The notes: generated from the sequence alone by a model not told the origin. Numbered from the stretch's first letter, positions 41,598 to 51,131 are shown. The stretch: 64,000 bases of DNA from UBA10438 sp044238605 (GCA_044238605.1 JBIICY010000004.1:1-64000), one strand, 5' to 3'. Program-made: numbers and translations.

Positions 41598-42923
41598 ATG
41601 CATAAACTCTGCCTCCTTGCGGCATTCGCCGCACTCGCCGTCAGTGCCTCAGCAGGCGATGGCGATCGTACGCAGAACGTGACACCAGGTATCGATACGA
41701 TGCCACCAGTCATCACTGCTACATCGCTTCCTTGCGGTGTACGTGAGTTCACTGCTACGGAGCTCCGTAACAACCCTAATCCGCCAAAGCCAACGCCAGG
41801 CGAAAAGGATCAGGTTGAGAGCGGTATTCAGCGCATTCGTCTTGCGCTCGACCCATCAGCGACAAATGTTACGCTGACACTTATCACAACACAGACCTTC
41901 CCGAAGGATAATCCTGTATTCTCGTGCACGTTCCAAGTTGCACTGAAGGATCCGTCCAAGCCAGGTAGCTGCGTTATCGAAGTGCTCGACTGGAAGAACA
42001 ACCTCACACAGCAGCAGATCAACATCGCAGCTGCTGCACCTGCAATCTCAGTTTCATCTGTGAATGTAGGATTGGTTAAGGTTGGCAACGTTGGTCAAGG
42101 CACAGTGAAGATCACCAACAACGGTGATGGTCCGATGATCCTTACAAACGTTTCGCTTCGCACAGGCTCACGCTTTGCGATTACAGCTGGCAACAATGTT
42201 CCTGTAAACGTTGCACCAAATGGTGGAACACATGACATTGCATTCAGCTACACACCAACAGCTGCTTCTGAGAACGGTGATGACGATGTCCTCACAGTTG
42301 AAACAGCTTGCGGTAACGTTACTTCCGCTCTGAGCGGCAAGGGCGGTGTGTCACGCATTGTTGTAGAAGACTGGAATGCAGGCGAAGTTGCTGCAGATGT
42401 TCAGAAGTGCAAGCCAGATCCAGGTCTGTTGATCCAGAACACAGGTAACGTTGATCTTACGATCACAAACCTCCAGGTCAGCGATCCGAAGTTCACGCTT
42501 TCAACTCCAACAGTTCCAGCTCTGCCATTCACAATCCCAGCTGGTGGTTCACAGAGTGTTGGTCAGCTTTGCTACAAGTCATCTACGCTTGGCAGCGCTT
42601 CAGCAACCCTCACAATCACATCAGACGCAACGGATGCAACAGACAACGTAGCAAACCTTTCAGCTTCAACGTCAACAAGTGTTGAAGACGAAATCGGTCA
42701 AATCGCTCGTGTTTGGTTCGATGCTGCAAACAGCCAGATTGTATTCTCACAAGTTCAGCCATCAACGGTTGTAACAGTTGTTGACCTCCAAGGCCGTGTT
42801 CTTGCTACGCAAGTAGCAGAAGGCTCATCACTCCGCATCAATGCTTCGGCTTGGACGGGTGTTGTAATGGTTAGCTTCACAGATGAGAGTGGTGTTAACT
42901 CACGCACGATCAGCGTTCGTTAA
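41598..42923 (+). CDS. Secreted Ig-like (choice-of-anchor) protein with T9SS sorting domain
   Basis: A protein of about 441 residues. The signal peptide (LCLLAAFAALAVSASAG) is followed by a domain of unknown type (about residues 30-150) and two tandem HYDIN/choice-of-anchor-D Ig-like repeats: VNVGLVKVGNVGQGTVKITN, then GGTHDIAFSYTP; and LIQNTGNVDLTITNLQVSD, then GGSQSVGQLCY. The C-terminal ~75 residues (FDAANSQIVFS, TVVTVVDLQGRVLATQV, WTGVVMVSF, RTISVR) form a type A T9SS sorting domain. It is expected on the cell surface or released. Even, GC-balanced codon use and its own promoter and terminator suggest high expression. Ligand unknown. Confidence 0.85.
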   Translation: MHKLCLLAAFAALAVSASAGDGDRTQNVTPGIDTMPPVITATSLPCGVREFTATELRNNPNPPKPTPGEKDQVESGIQRIRLALDPSATNVTLTLITTQTFPKDNPVFSCTFQVALKDPSKPGSCVIEVLDWKNNLTQQQINIAAAAPAISVSSVNVGLVKVGNVGQGTVKITNNGDGPMILTNVSLRTGSRFAITAGNNVPVNVAPNGGTHDIAFSYTPTAASENGDDDVLTVETACGNVTSALSGKGGVSRIVVEDWNAGEVAADVQKCKPDPGLLIQNTGNVDLTITNLQVSDPKFTLSTPTVPALPFTIPAGGSQSVGQLCYKSSTLGSASATLTITSDATDATDNVANLSASTSTSVEDEIGQIARVWFDAANSQIVFSQVQPSTVVTVVDLQGRVLATQVAEGSSLRINASAWTGVVMVSFTDESGVNSRTISVR

Positions 42924-42945
42924 TCTCGCGATCTATCGCAAATCC

Positions 42946-42980
42946 AAAGGGGCAGGTGTTTACACCTGCCCCTTTTTCGT
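42946..42980. terminator. Strong bidirectional terminator overlapping the MATE gene end
   Basis: AAAGGGGCAGGTGT (42946-42959) is the exact inverse of ACACCTGCCCCTTT (42962-42975) and is followed by TT on the + strand. The right arm encodes the last residues (KGQV) and stop of the convergent MATE gene. Confidence 0.9.
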
Positions 42981-44291
42981 TTTGTAATGTATACGGACAA
43001 CGTATCCAGTGCTGGCAAGGATCAAGGCTACAACGTAGCCGATCCATACACCTTGCTCTTTCAACGGCGTTGAGGTGCTCAAGAAGTAGCCAAGGGGGAG
43101 AGCCACGATCGTGTAGGAGCAGAATGCGATGATAGTTGGCACCTTGGTGTCTTCGAGACCACGAAGGATTCCCATTCCCACCGCCTGCAGACCGTCGAAT
43201 ACTTGAAACACCGCGGCATAGATGAGTAAGACGCTGGCGATGTGAATCGTCGACGCATCATCGATGTACACATCAGGCAAAAGCCAACGGCCTGTCAGCA
43301 GCACAAATGCAGTAGCGATCTCATAGAGTGCTACCAGACCAAGAGCGGTGAATGCCTCGCTGCGCACATTCCGCCAGTTACCAGCGCCGCACTCTTGTGC
43401 AACCGTGATCGTCGAAGCAGAGCCGAATGCAAGAGCAATCATGAAGGTTACCGACGCGATATTCAGAGCGATCTGATGCGCTGCCAGTTCAGTTGCTCCG
43501 ATCCAGCCGATCATGATTGCACCAGCCGCAAAGGCCATTACCTCCATTGTGATCTGCGCTCCGATGGCTGTGCCGGACTTCCAGATTTTGGAAGCGATTT
43601 CCGGAATCGATGATACAGAGGCTTTGGCGTTGCGCAATGGTGAAAAGAAGTCGTACCGTTTCCAGGCAGCATAGGCCAGTACAACACCAAATCCGCGAGA
43701 TAGGAACGTTGCAAGCCCGGCACCCTCTGCTCCCATGGCTGGCAGCCCTGCAATACCCCAGATCAACAGCCAGTTGAACAGCACATTTAACAGGTTCGCA
43801 ATGATGGCGATCATCATTGGAAGCTTTGTATTGCCCATACCTTCAGAGGTCTGTTTGAAGATCCCAAAGGTCAATCGAAACATGAAACTTGCAACGAACC
43901 ATCGATAATATGGGCCTGCCTCAGCCGTAACGTTTTCTGGCGCCCCTAGTAACCACAGAAATGGACTTAGCGCCAAGAGCAGGGCTACGAGGACAGATGC
44001 CACGATAATGGAGATCCTGGCACCGGAGACAACTACCGCCTTTGCCTGCTCCACGTCTCCACGGCCCCATGCAGCTGCCAGAAGAGGCGTGATGGCGATG
44101 TTGTATCCCAAACCGAACAACAGGACCAGCATAGCACTGGAGCTTGACAACGATACAGCGGCCAGCGCCGTTGTGCCGAGCGCTCCAACCATAATCGTGT
44201 CAACAGCGACGGTTACCATATCGCTTACCTGAGAGGCTGCTAAGGGAGCTGCCAAGCGGCCGAGACGCTTTGCACGTTCAATTCTATTCAT
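42960..44291 (-). CDS. MATE-family multidrug/cation efflux transporter
   Basis: A 443-residue, 12-helix exporter driven by Na+ or H+. The two-lobed MATE pattern is clear: LAAPLAASQVSDMVTVAVDTIMVGALG in helix 1, GSASTITVAQECGAGNWRNVR in the second half, and the LPMMIAIIANLLNVLFNWLLIWG helix. Substrates are unknown; relatives export cationic drugs or metabolites. The C-terminus (KKGQV) is written into a terminator hairpin. The start ATG 44291 is about 50 bases from the divergent mreB start. Confidence 0.94.
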   Translation of the reverse strand: MNRIERAKRLGRLAAPLAASQVSDMVTVAVDTIMVGALGTTALAAVSLSSSSAMLVLLFGLGYNIAITPLLAAAWGRGDVEQAKAVVVSGARISIIVASVLVALLLALSPFLWLLGAPENVTAEAGPYYRWFVASFMFRLTFGIFKQTSEGMGNTKLPMMIAIIANLLNVLFNWLLIWGIAGLPAMGAEGAGLATFLSRGFGVVLAYAAWKRYDFFSPLRNAKASVSSIPEIASKIWKSGTAIGAQITMEVMAFAAGAIMIGWIGATELAAHQIALNIASVTFMIALAFGSASTITVAQECGAGNWRNVRSEAFTALGLVALYEIATAFVLLTGRWLLPDVYIDDASTIHIASVLLIYAAVFQVFDGLQAVGMGILRGLEDTKVPTIIAFCSYTIVALPLGYFLSTSTPLKEQGVWIGYVVALILASTGYVVRIHYKTKKGQV

Positions 44292-44339
44292 ACTGGCAAT
44301 CTGCCAAAAAAACGAGAGGTGGAGTTCGTAACTTCGCGC

Positions 44340-45365
44340 ATGAAGAGTTTTCGATTTTTCTCAAACGACGTCGGCATTGACCTTGGCACTGCCAATACCT
44401 TGATATGGCAAAAAGGTAAGGGCATTGTCTTAAATGAACCCTCGATCGTAGCATTTGATCGCACTACAAAGAACATCATCGCGATCGGTAATGATGCCGA
44501 ACAGATGGTTGGCAAAACACACCGCGACATCAAAACGATTCGTCCTCTCAAGGACGGTGTGATTGCCGACTTCGAAATCGCTGAAGGAATGTTGCGCGCA
44601 TTTATCAATAAGTCTTCGACAACCATGTCGCAGGCCAAGCGCATGGTTATCTGCGTTCCTTCTGGTATCACCGAAGTAGAAAAACGTGCAGTTCGCGATT
44701 CTGCTGAACATGCAGGTGCTAAACAAGTTCATCTTATTGCAGAGCCTATGGCTGCTGCGATCGGCGTAGGTATTGATGTTCACGAACCGATGGGCAACAT
44801 GGTTGTCGACATCGGTGGCGGAACAACAGAAATCGCAGTGATCGCTCTATCGGGTATTGTTGTAGCAGAGTCAATCCGCATTGCCGGTGATGAACTGACA
44901 AGTTCGATTGTAAACTGGTTTAAGAGACAGCATAACATTCTTATCGGTGACCGCTCAGCAGAGATCATCAAGAAAAGTGTTGGTTCTGCGTGGCCCCTTA
45001 ATCAAGAGATTGAAGTTGAGGTCAAGGGGCGCGACATGGTAACCGGCACTCCGAAGAGTATCATCGTGTCGAGCGAAGCTATTCGCGGAGCTCTCAACGA
45101 AAATGTTTCTACGATCGTAGAGGCGGTTCTTGCACTTCTCGAGAAGACTCCGCCGGAGTTGTCCGCAGATATCTTTGACCGCGGGATCATTCTGACCGGT
45201 GGCGGTGCGCTCCTGAAGGGTCTTGATGAGCGGCTACGCAGAGAAACAAGCCTGCCCGTGCACATTGCAGATGATCCGTTAACGGCCGTTGCGCGTGGTA
45301 CCGGCAAGGTACTTGAAGATCTTGATGCCTATTCATCGGTATTGATCAAATCTAAACGGTACTAA
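44340..45365 (+). CDS. mreB: Rod shape-determining protein MreB
   Basis: Bacterial actin that guides lateral cell-wall synthesis. 341 residues from ATG 44340, whose N-terminus (KSFRFFSNDVGIDLGTANTL) fits the family; an in-frame GTG lies at 44319. Nucleotide-binding motifs: phosphate-1 DLGTANTLIW, phosphate-2 VVDIGGGTTEIAVI, adenosine LTGGGALLKGLDE. Its stop overlaps the mreC start (TAATG). The mreBCD order implies a rod or curved cell shape. Confidence 0.98.
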   Translation: MKSFRFFSNDVGIDLGTANTLIWQKGKGIVLNEPSIVAFDRTTKNIIAIGNDAEQMVGKTHRDIKTIRPLKDGVIADFEIAEGMLRAFINKSSTTMSQAKRMVICVPSGITEVEKRAVRDSAEHAGAKQVHLIAEPMAAAIGVGIDVHEPMGNMVVDIGGGTTEIAVIALSGIVVAESIRIAGDELTSSIVNWFKRQHNILIGDRSAEIIKKSVGSAWPLNQEIEVEVKGRDMVTGTPKSIIVSSEAIRGALNENVSTIVEAVLALLEKTPPELSADIFDRGIILTGGGALLKGLDERLRRETSLPVHIADDPLTAVARGTGKVLEDLDAYSSVLIKSKRY

Positions 45366-46216
45366 TGCGCGGACTGATCGAATTCGTTGTCCGATACAGG
45401 AACTACATCACACTCAGTACGTTGGTTGTGATGTCGTTCTCGCTCATGAGCATTGGTAATCTTTCAGACCTTGGCGGCTTTCGTGCGGTTATTGTTGGAT
45501 CGATCGGATGGATCCAATCTGCTTTTGCCTGGATACCGAACCCCGTTGCACTAAAAAGTGAAAACACGGCGCTTCGCGAGCTAAACCTTCAGCTTGCTGT
45601 TGAGGTTGCGCGTTCTCGCCAGGCCATCGTTGAGAATGAAACGATGCGAAAGATGATGAGGCTGCCGCAGTACACAGAACACAAGCTTATTGCAGCAGAT
45701 ATCGTCGGAAAGACAACAACCGAACAGCGTAACTATGCAACGATTAATCGAGGCAAAGCAAACGGTGTGCGCGAGGGCATGAGCTGCATCAATGATGCAG
45801 GCCTAGTCGGGATCGTTATCGGTGCATCCGAGAATTATTCCGTGCTTGAGCTGCTGATAAACAGAGATACGCGGGTAAGCGCCAAAGTATTGCGAACCCG
45901 AGTCGATGGTGTGATTCAATGGGAAGGCGAGAATATTCTTGTCCTTAAGAACGTGCCACGCTCTCTTGATGTGCGGAAGTACGACGTTATCGTAACATCT
46001 GCCTACAGCTCCAAGTATCCAGCGAACATCGTTATCGGCAGAGTATCAACGGTTGAAGACGAACCCAACTCGCTGTTTCACCGCATCGTGGTGCAGCCCT
46101 CGGTTAACTTTTCAACACTTGAACAGGTATTCATTGTAGACGCTCGACCAGATCCTGAACGGATCGGACTCGAGCGTAAGGTCGACGAAACCTCACGTCA
46201 AAAGATCTCGCAATAG
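45365..46216 (+). CDS. mreC: Rod shape-determining protein MreC
   Basis: A 283-residue bitopic envelope protein. One N-terminal helix (YITLSTLVVMSFSLMSIG) is followed by a coiled coil (LKSENTALRELNLQLAVEVA) and a periplasmic beta domain (IVGKTTTEQRNYATINRGKA, GMSCINDAGLVGIVIGAS, SKYPANIVIGRVSTVED). It links MreB to the cell-wall synthases. Coupled to mreB by a one-base overlap and 8 bases from mreD. Confidence 0.97.
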   Translation: MRGLIEFVVRYRNYITLSTLVVMSFSLMSIGNLSDLGGFRAVIVGSIGWIQSAFAWIPNPVALKSENTALRELNLQLAVEVARSRQAIVENETMRKMMRLPQYTEHKLIAADIVGKTTTEQRNYATINRGKANGVREGMSCINDAGLVGIVIGASENYSVLELLINRDTRVSAKVLRTRVDGVIQWEGENILVLKNVPRSLDVRKYDVIVTSAYSSKYPANIVIGRVSTVEDEPNSLFHRIVVQPSVNFSTLEQVFIVDARPDPERIGLERKVDETSRQKISQ

Positions 46217-46224
46217 CAACCACA

Positions 46225-46755
46225 ATGGCACTCAATTTTGACATACGTCGGTCCGAGTACGTAACCAACCCTGTGCTTCGATACATCGGGTATGGCGTTA
46301 TCGCTCTGCTCTTGAGCGTAGTGCACGTTGTATTCCTGCGATTCATGCAGGTAAGCTCAGTTACTCCCGACCTGCTGTTGATCTTTACGGTCTTTATTGC
46401 CATTTATGAAGGACAGTTTACCGGGATGATCGCCGGGTTTCTGTGTGGTCTTCTGTTCGATGCGATCTCGACAGACGTTATCGGTACCAATGCACTTGCC
46501 AAGACGTTTGCCGGATTTGTAGCCGGATACTTCTATCGCGAGAACCAGGGAATACAGATCGTAGGCAGTCTGAACTTTCTCCTGATCGTGGCCCTAAGTG
46601 GATTTATCCACAACTTGGTCTACAGCTTTTTCTTTATCAAGCCCATGCAGGTATCATTCTGGGTTTTCTTCTTGCAGTACGGCCTTGCGGCCACACTCTA
46701 TACAACAGTTACGGCGCTCTTCCTGATGCTTTTTGTGAACAGGCGTCGCGATTAA
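46225..46755 (+). CDS. mreD: Rod shape-determining protein MreD
   Basis: A 176-residue polytopic membrane protein with about five helices: VIALLLSVVHVVFLRFMQV, PDLLLIFTVFIAIYEGQFTG, GFLCGLLFDAISTD, ALSGFIHNLVYSFFFIK. The conserved PDLLLI and GFLCGLLFD motifs identify it. Next in most genomes come the penicillin-binding protein 2 and rodA genes; here smc follows instead. A perfect DnaA-box sequence (46604-46612) lies within the coding region. Confidence 0.93.
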   Translation: MALNFDIRRSEYVTNPVLRYIGYGVIALLLSVVHVVFLRFMQVSSVTPDLLLIFTVFIAIYEGQFTGMIAGFLCGLLFDAISTDVIGTNALAKTFAGFVAGYFYRENQGIQIVGSLNFLLIVALSGFIHNLVYSFFFIKPMQVSFWVFFLQYGLAATLYTTVTALFLMLFVNRRRD

Positions 46756-46784
46756 CTTGTGGATAACTAGGTTGGTGTGGATAA
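46604..46784. other. Cluster of three perfect DnaA-box sequences
   Basis: TTATCCACA occurs at 46604-46612 (+). Its inverse TGTGGATAA occurs at 46758-46766 and again at 46776-46784, the latter two 18 bases apart in the mreD-smc spacer. A perfect 9-mer is expected less than once in 64 kb, so three in 181 bases is unlikely by chance. No AT-rich unwinding element is obvious. Confidence 0.55.
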
Positions 46785-46808
46785 CGATCCGCGTCGCAAA
46801 TTGACCCC

Positions 46809-49800
46809 ATGTATCTCTCAAAACTTGAAATGGTGGGCTTCAAGAGCTTTGGCTTGAAGACTGATCTGGATTTTACTGACGGTGTTACGGCAATCGTTGG
46901 ACCAAACGGTTGCGGCAAGACCAACGTTGTCGATGCGATTCGTTGGGTACTCGGCGAGCAGAAGACATCCATGCTTCGGGCCGACTCAATGGATCAGGTG
47001 ATCTTTAACGGTTCACGGACCCGTAAGCCCCTTGGCATGGCTGAAGTTTCGTTGACGATCGAAAACAATAAAGCCATCCTTCCTACCGAATACTCGCAAG
47101 TAGTTATCACGCGACGTCTTTTCAGAAATGGTGAGAGCCAGTATCTGCTGAACAAGACGCAGTGCCGGCTTCGTGATATCATTGACTTGTTCATGGATAC
47201 TGGCATGGGCTCTGACGCCTATTCCGTGATCGAGTTAAAAATGATCGAGACGATTCTGTCCGACAAGGCAGACGAGCGCAGGCACCTGTTCGAAGAGGCA
47301 GCTGGCGTTACGAAGTATAAAGCCCGAAGGCGCGAAGCTCAGCGTAAGCTTGATGCAGCGCAGCGTGATATCGCGCGGGTGCAGGACATCGTCCGGGAAG
47401 TACAGAAAACAGTAAACTCACTTGCGCGTCAGGCCGAAAAGGCACGTCAGCACCAGGAATTGTCGACGAAGCTCCGAGAACTCGACCGTCTTCTCTTTGC
47501 CTTCGAATACGCAGAAGAATATGCCCTGCTGCTTCAGCTGCAGGCGATGGTGCAGGGTATTCGAGAGCGGAGAGAGCAGGCTGAACAGTCCATTACGGAT
47601 CGTGAAAAGGCAGTTGCTGATGCTGAAGTCCAGCACCAGCAGTCAGATGCCGACATGCGCACGGCAATGGCATTTGAGACAGATGTGCGCACTGCGCTTG
47701 CAGAGATCCAGCAGACAATCTCACTTGTTAACGAGCGAAAGTCATCAACTCAGCGTACGCTCGACAGACTCGACCGTGAGAACGACGAGTCACAAAATCA
47801 GCAGTCGTCAACCTCTGAAGAGCTCAAGCATGTGCGCGAGCGCATGCTCGCTGTCCAGCAGGAGCACGCCGTCGTGACGCAGGATCTTGCAGAGTATCGT
47901 ACCAAGGTGCAGGAGGCTCAAAGCGCTGTTGATGGAGTCCGTGCATCAATGGGTAGCAGACGTGAAGCACTGGCTGCGGCCCGTCAGCAGCTCAACGAGC
48001 GATCCAATCTTGCTGATCGCTCACGAGTGCAGATGGATGCGCTGGGCCGTCGCAGACGTGATGTTGAGCAGCAGCAACAGCAGTCGCAGGAACGCATGCG
48101 TCAGGTCGAAGACCAGATCACTCGTGAAGGGGCCGACCTGCCAAACATTGAGCAACAGCTATCAGACGCAGAAAACCGTCTTCAGTCTGCAGAGCAGCGT
48201 CAGCGCGAACTCGAGGCACAACGCGACGTTCTGCAAAAGGAGCTTGAGGATTACCGCTCTGCCTTGGCACACAGTAAAGCATCGTTGGAGTTTTTGACGG
48301 GGCTTGTCGATACCACAGAGAGCAGCAAGTTCCTGCTCAACACCAAGGAGTGGCAGCCTTCGGGAGAGCGTGTTACGCTTGCCGAGGTGATCAATACCCA
48401 AGAAGAGTACCGTGTAGCGATTGAAGCTGCACTAGGAGAGGCCGGACGCTATTTCGTGGTGGCCAACAGAGCAGAGGCCCAACAGGCAATTACTGCATTG
48501 TCGAAGAACAGCGTTGGTAAAGCAACGTTTCTCTGCCGTGATACGATTCCGGTGATGCATGCCCCTTCCTCGGAGAACCTTGCCGCTGGTGCAATTGGCT
48601 GGGCATCAGAGGTTGTCACAACAGACGATCAGCTCCGTAGCGCGCTGCGTAGCCTACTGGGCGCTACTGTACTTGTAAGTAATCTCGATGATGCATGGTC
48701 TGCTGTTGCTGCACCGGGAGTTTCATCGGCCGTTACGCTTGCTGGCGAGGTTGTGCACAAATCCGGAGCTGTGCGTGGAGGATCTACCTCGAAAACGGAA
48801 GGCGTGCGCGTTGGACGTAGGGAACGCATTGATCAGCTGAACGAAGCGATCGCAAAACTTGAGAGCGCCATCGGCATCGCTGAAGGATCTCTTCGTGAGG
48901 TTCGCCAGGAGCTGGGTACAATCGATCTCCGGAGACTGGGCGACGAAGTGCGAAAGATTGCTCTGATACGTAATGATCGTCAGCAGCGCATCGATGCTCT
49001 GCGCGGACGTGTCGAAGATATCTTGTCGCAACAGCAGTCATTGCACGACGAACTGCAGCGCATTGCAGAGGAAGTGCAGTCTCACAGTACAGACCTTGCT
49101 GCTGTGGAGCAGGAAATCGCCGAAGCCTCGAGCATCGTAAGTGCCCGTGATAAGGAAATTGCCGAAGCAGAGCAGCATCTGCGCAGTGTTGAGGCTCAGA
49201 GTGCAGAACGCATTGCCGAATTGCGCACAGTGGAAATCCGTCTGGTTCGTCTGCAAGGCGAGCAGCAGACGTTGACCACAGACGAACAGCGTTTGGCCAA
49301 TCAAAGTCTTACTATCGATCAGCGGCGTGCGCAACGGTCACAGGAACGCATAGATCTTGTGCAGCAGCTTGAGCAGCTTGAACAACAGCGAGTAACAGAC
49401 GAAGCGCAGGCCGCAAGAATCGTTGCGCGTCTTACAGAGGCACGTGCTAATCGCGAGAATCTTGAGCTCCAAGTCAAGGGTCATGCAGCTGCAGTGCAGG
49501 AAGGCAGCGAGCAGCTGCGACGCGATAGAAAAGCGCTCGATACACTTCTTGCAGAGCAGTATGATGCAGACGTCAAGCTCAACGAAGTAACCCTGCGTCT
49601 TGAATCGCTTGTTCGCAGGGCAACTGAAGAGTTGGATATCACACCGGATGAAACCCCATCCAATCCGGAATCGGAAATCGGACCAGAGCAGCTTCGCATC
49701 GATGTGCAAGAGCTGCGTCGAAGACTAACCTCGATGGGGAACGTAAACTTCCTGGCTCTCGAGGAGCATGAGCGTGAAAACGAACGGTTAAACTTCCTAA

Positions 49801-50348
49801 ATCAGCAGCTCGCAGACCTTACGGAGAGCGAGCGCACACTGAACGAAACGATTGCAGAAATCAATCAGACTGCGCGTGAGAAGTTCACAGCAACGTTTAC
49901 GGCTATCCGTGAGAACTTCACGGTGCTCTTTAAAATGCTCTTTAGTGAAGACGACGAAGCTGATCTTCAGATGGTCGAATCCGAAGATGGTGATCCGCTT
50001 GAATGTACGATCGACATCACCGCAAAGCCCCGTGGAAAACGTCCGCATAGCATCGAAATGCTCTCAGGGGGCGAGAAGACGCTAACAGCCATTGCACTGC
50101 TGTTTGCGATCTATCTCGTGAAGCCGAGTCCGTTCTGTATCCTCGACGAAGTTGATGCTCCGCTCGATGATGCAAACATTGACCGGTATCTCAAGATCAT
50201 CCGCAAGTTCGCTGAGAACACGCAGTTTTTGATGATCACCCACAATAAGAAAACGATGGAAGCTGCTGATACGTTGTACGGTGTAACGATGGAAGAGCCA
50301 GCCGTTTCAAAGGTTGTCTCGGTTCAACTTTCAGGCGCAGCAGCATAA
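46809..50348 (+). CDS. smc: Chromosome partition protein SMC
   Basis: An 1179-residue chromosome-condensing ATPase. The N-terminal ABC half has Walker A (GPNGCGKTNVVDAIRWVLGE). Two long coiled coils (about residues 170-500 and 680-1000, rich in Q, E, R and A) flank a hinge (ESSKFLLNTKEWQPSGERVT through AGEVVHKSGAVRGGSTS). The C-terminal half has the signature and Walker B motifs (EMLSGGEKTLTAIALLFAIY, FCILDEVDAPLDDAN). It loads on DNA with ScpA and ScpB, not seen here. It begins 53 bases after mreD, behind two DnaA boxes. Confidence 0.98.
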   Translation: MYLSKLEMVGFKSFGLKTDLDFTDGVTAIVGPNGCGKTNVVDAIRWVLGEQKTSMLRADSMDQVIFNGSRTRKPLGMAEVSLTIENNKAILPTEYSQVVITRRLFRNGESQYLLNKTQCRLRDIIDLFMDTGMGSDAYSVIELKMIETILSDKADERRHLFEEAAGVTKYKARRREAQRKLDAAQRDIARVQDIVREVQKTVNSLARQAEKARQHQELSTKLRELDRLLFAFEYAEEYALLLQLQAMVQGIRERREQAEQSITDREKAVADAEVQHQQSDADMRTAMAFETDVRTALAEIQQTISLVNERKSSTQRTLDRLDRENDESQNQQSSTSEELKHVRERMLAVQQEHAVVTQDLAEYRTKVQEAQSAVDGVRASMGSRREALAAARQQLNERSNLADRSRVQMDALGRRRRDVEQQQQQSQERMRQVEDQITREGADLPNIEQQLSDAENRLQSAEQRQRELEAQRDVLQKELEDYRSALAHSKASLEFLTGLVDTTESSKFLLNTKEWQPSGERVTLAEVINTQEEYRVAIEAALGEAGRYFVVANRAEAQQAITALSKNSVGKATFLCRDTIPVMHAPSSENLAAGAIGWASEVVTTDDQLRSALRSLLGATVLVSNLDDAWSAVAAPGVSSAVTLAGEVVHKSGAVRGGSTSKTEGVRVGRRERIDQLNEAIAKLESAIGIAEGSLREVRQELGTIDLRRLGDEVRKIALIRNDRQQRIDALRGRVEDILSQQQSLHDELQRIAEEVQSHSTDLAAVEQEIAEASSIVSARDKEIAEAEQHLRSVEAQSAERIAELRTVEIRLVRLQGEQQTLTTDEQRLANQSLTIDQRRAQRSQERIDLVQQLEQLEQQRVTDEAQAARIVARLTEARANRENLELQVKGHAAAVQEGSEQLRRDRKALDTLLAEQYDADVKLNEVTLRLESLVRRATEELDITPDETPSNPESEIGPEQLRIDVQELRRRLTSMGNVNFLALEEHERENERLNFLNQQLADLTESERTLNETIAEINQTAREKFTATFTAIRENFTVLFKMLFSEDDEADLQMVESEDGDPLECTIDITAKPRGKRPHSIEMLSGGEKTLTAIALLFAIYLVKPSPFCILDEVDAPLDDANIDRYLKIIRKFAENTQFLMITHNKKTMEAADTLYGVTMEEPAVSKVVSVQLSGAAA

Positions 50349-50377
50349 AAAATCAAACAGAGAACAAGGATCTAGTC

Positions 50378-50914
50378 ATGAAACGTTTCACATTGATACT
50401 TGCCGCAACAATCATGCTCGGCATCAGTCCTGCTCTTGCTCAGGAAGAAATTCAGGAAGCAATCACGCTCACCGAGACTGTACCTACAACGTTCGGTAAG
50501 GTCTGGCGTGCCATTAAAAAGTCAATGGAAGAGGTCTCCTGCACGAAAACCCAGGTTGAGAAGATCATTGAGCCGATGGAAGACGGCGGTCTCTATAAGG
50601 GGCAGTACTTCTCGGAATTCTGTGTGCTAGCTCAGGGAGCAGACAGCACGAAGGATGTGATCAAGAGGTTCTCGGTGATACCTCGCATTCGTGGTGGAAT
50701 CTGGACGACGTTCCGTATCCAGTACAAGTTCAACCTCAAAGAAGAGGAAGGCAACAAGACGAAGATCGTCCTGCGCGCTCAGTGCTCAGGGTACGAGGAG
50801 TTCATTACGCAGGAAACACACTTCTGGAACTCCAACGGAAACCTCGAGAAAGAAATGATGGCCCGCCTTCTCGTGAATATCAAGAAAGAGATCGAAAGCG
50901 CTACGCAGGAGTGA
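50378..50914 (+). CDS. Hypothetical exported protein
   Basis: A 178-residue protein with a clean signal peptide (RFTLILAATIMLGISPALAQ). The mature part begins with a helix-strand pattern (TFGKVWRAIKKSMEE) and has beta strands (GIWTTFRIQYKFNLKEEEGN, TKIVLRAQCSGYEEF) resembling lipoprotein/DUF-type periplasmic folds of the NlpC/BamC-like size class, but no family is recognised. AAGGA upstream is a possible ribosome-binding site. Its last 14 bases overlap the 3' end of the convergent 76-residue gene. Confidence 0.7.
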   Translation: MKRFTLILAATIMLGISPALAQEEIQEAITLTETVPTTFGKVWRAIKKSMEEVSCTKTQVEKIIEPMEDGGLYKGQYFSEFCVLAQGADSTKDVIKRFSVIPRIRGGIWTTFRIQYKFNLKEEEGNKTKIVLRAQCSGYEEFITQETHFWNSNGNLEKEMMARLLVNIKKEIESATQE

Positions 50915-51131
50915 TATCGTACTCGGCAACCTTGATATCGAAAGTGGCTTCTGCTGTGTAGTGCTTTGCCATCTCCTGGTTGTTCGGTTCGATTACTTTT
51001 ACGGTAGCCCAGCAGCCACCGTGAAACTTTACAACCTCAGCGCGGTAGAGCGCTGTGCCTCGAAGTGCAACATTGTACTGCTGTCCGGGCTGAAATTCTT
51101 CGAGAGCTACCTTATCGTGTTGAATGCTCAT
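50901..51131 (-). CDS. Small hypothetical protein downstream of aspartate kinase
   Basis: A 76-residue beta-rich protein (VALEEFQPGQQYNVALRG, YRAEVVKFHGGCWATVKVIE) with no assigned family; the size and strand pattern suggest a small barrel such as an SH3- or KOW-like fold. It overlaps the aspartate kinase stop by 4 bases and the convergent exported-protein gene by 14 bases. Coupled translation with the kinase supports it as a real gene. Confidence 0.6.
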   Translation of the reverse strand: MSIQHDKVALEEFQPGQQYNVALRGTALYRAEVVKFHGGCWATVKVIEPNNQEMAKHYTAEATFDIKVAEYDITPA

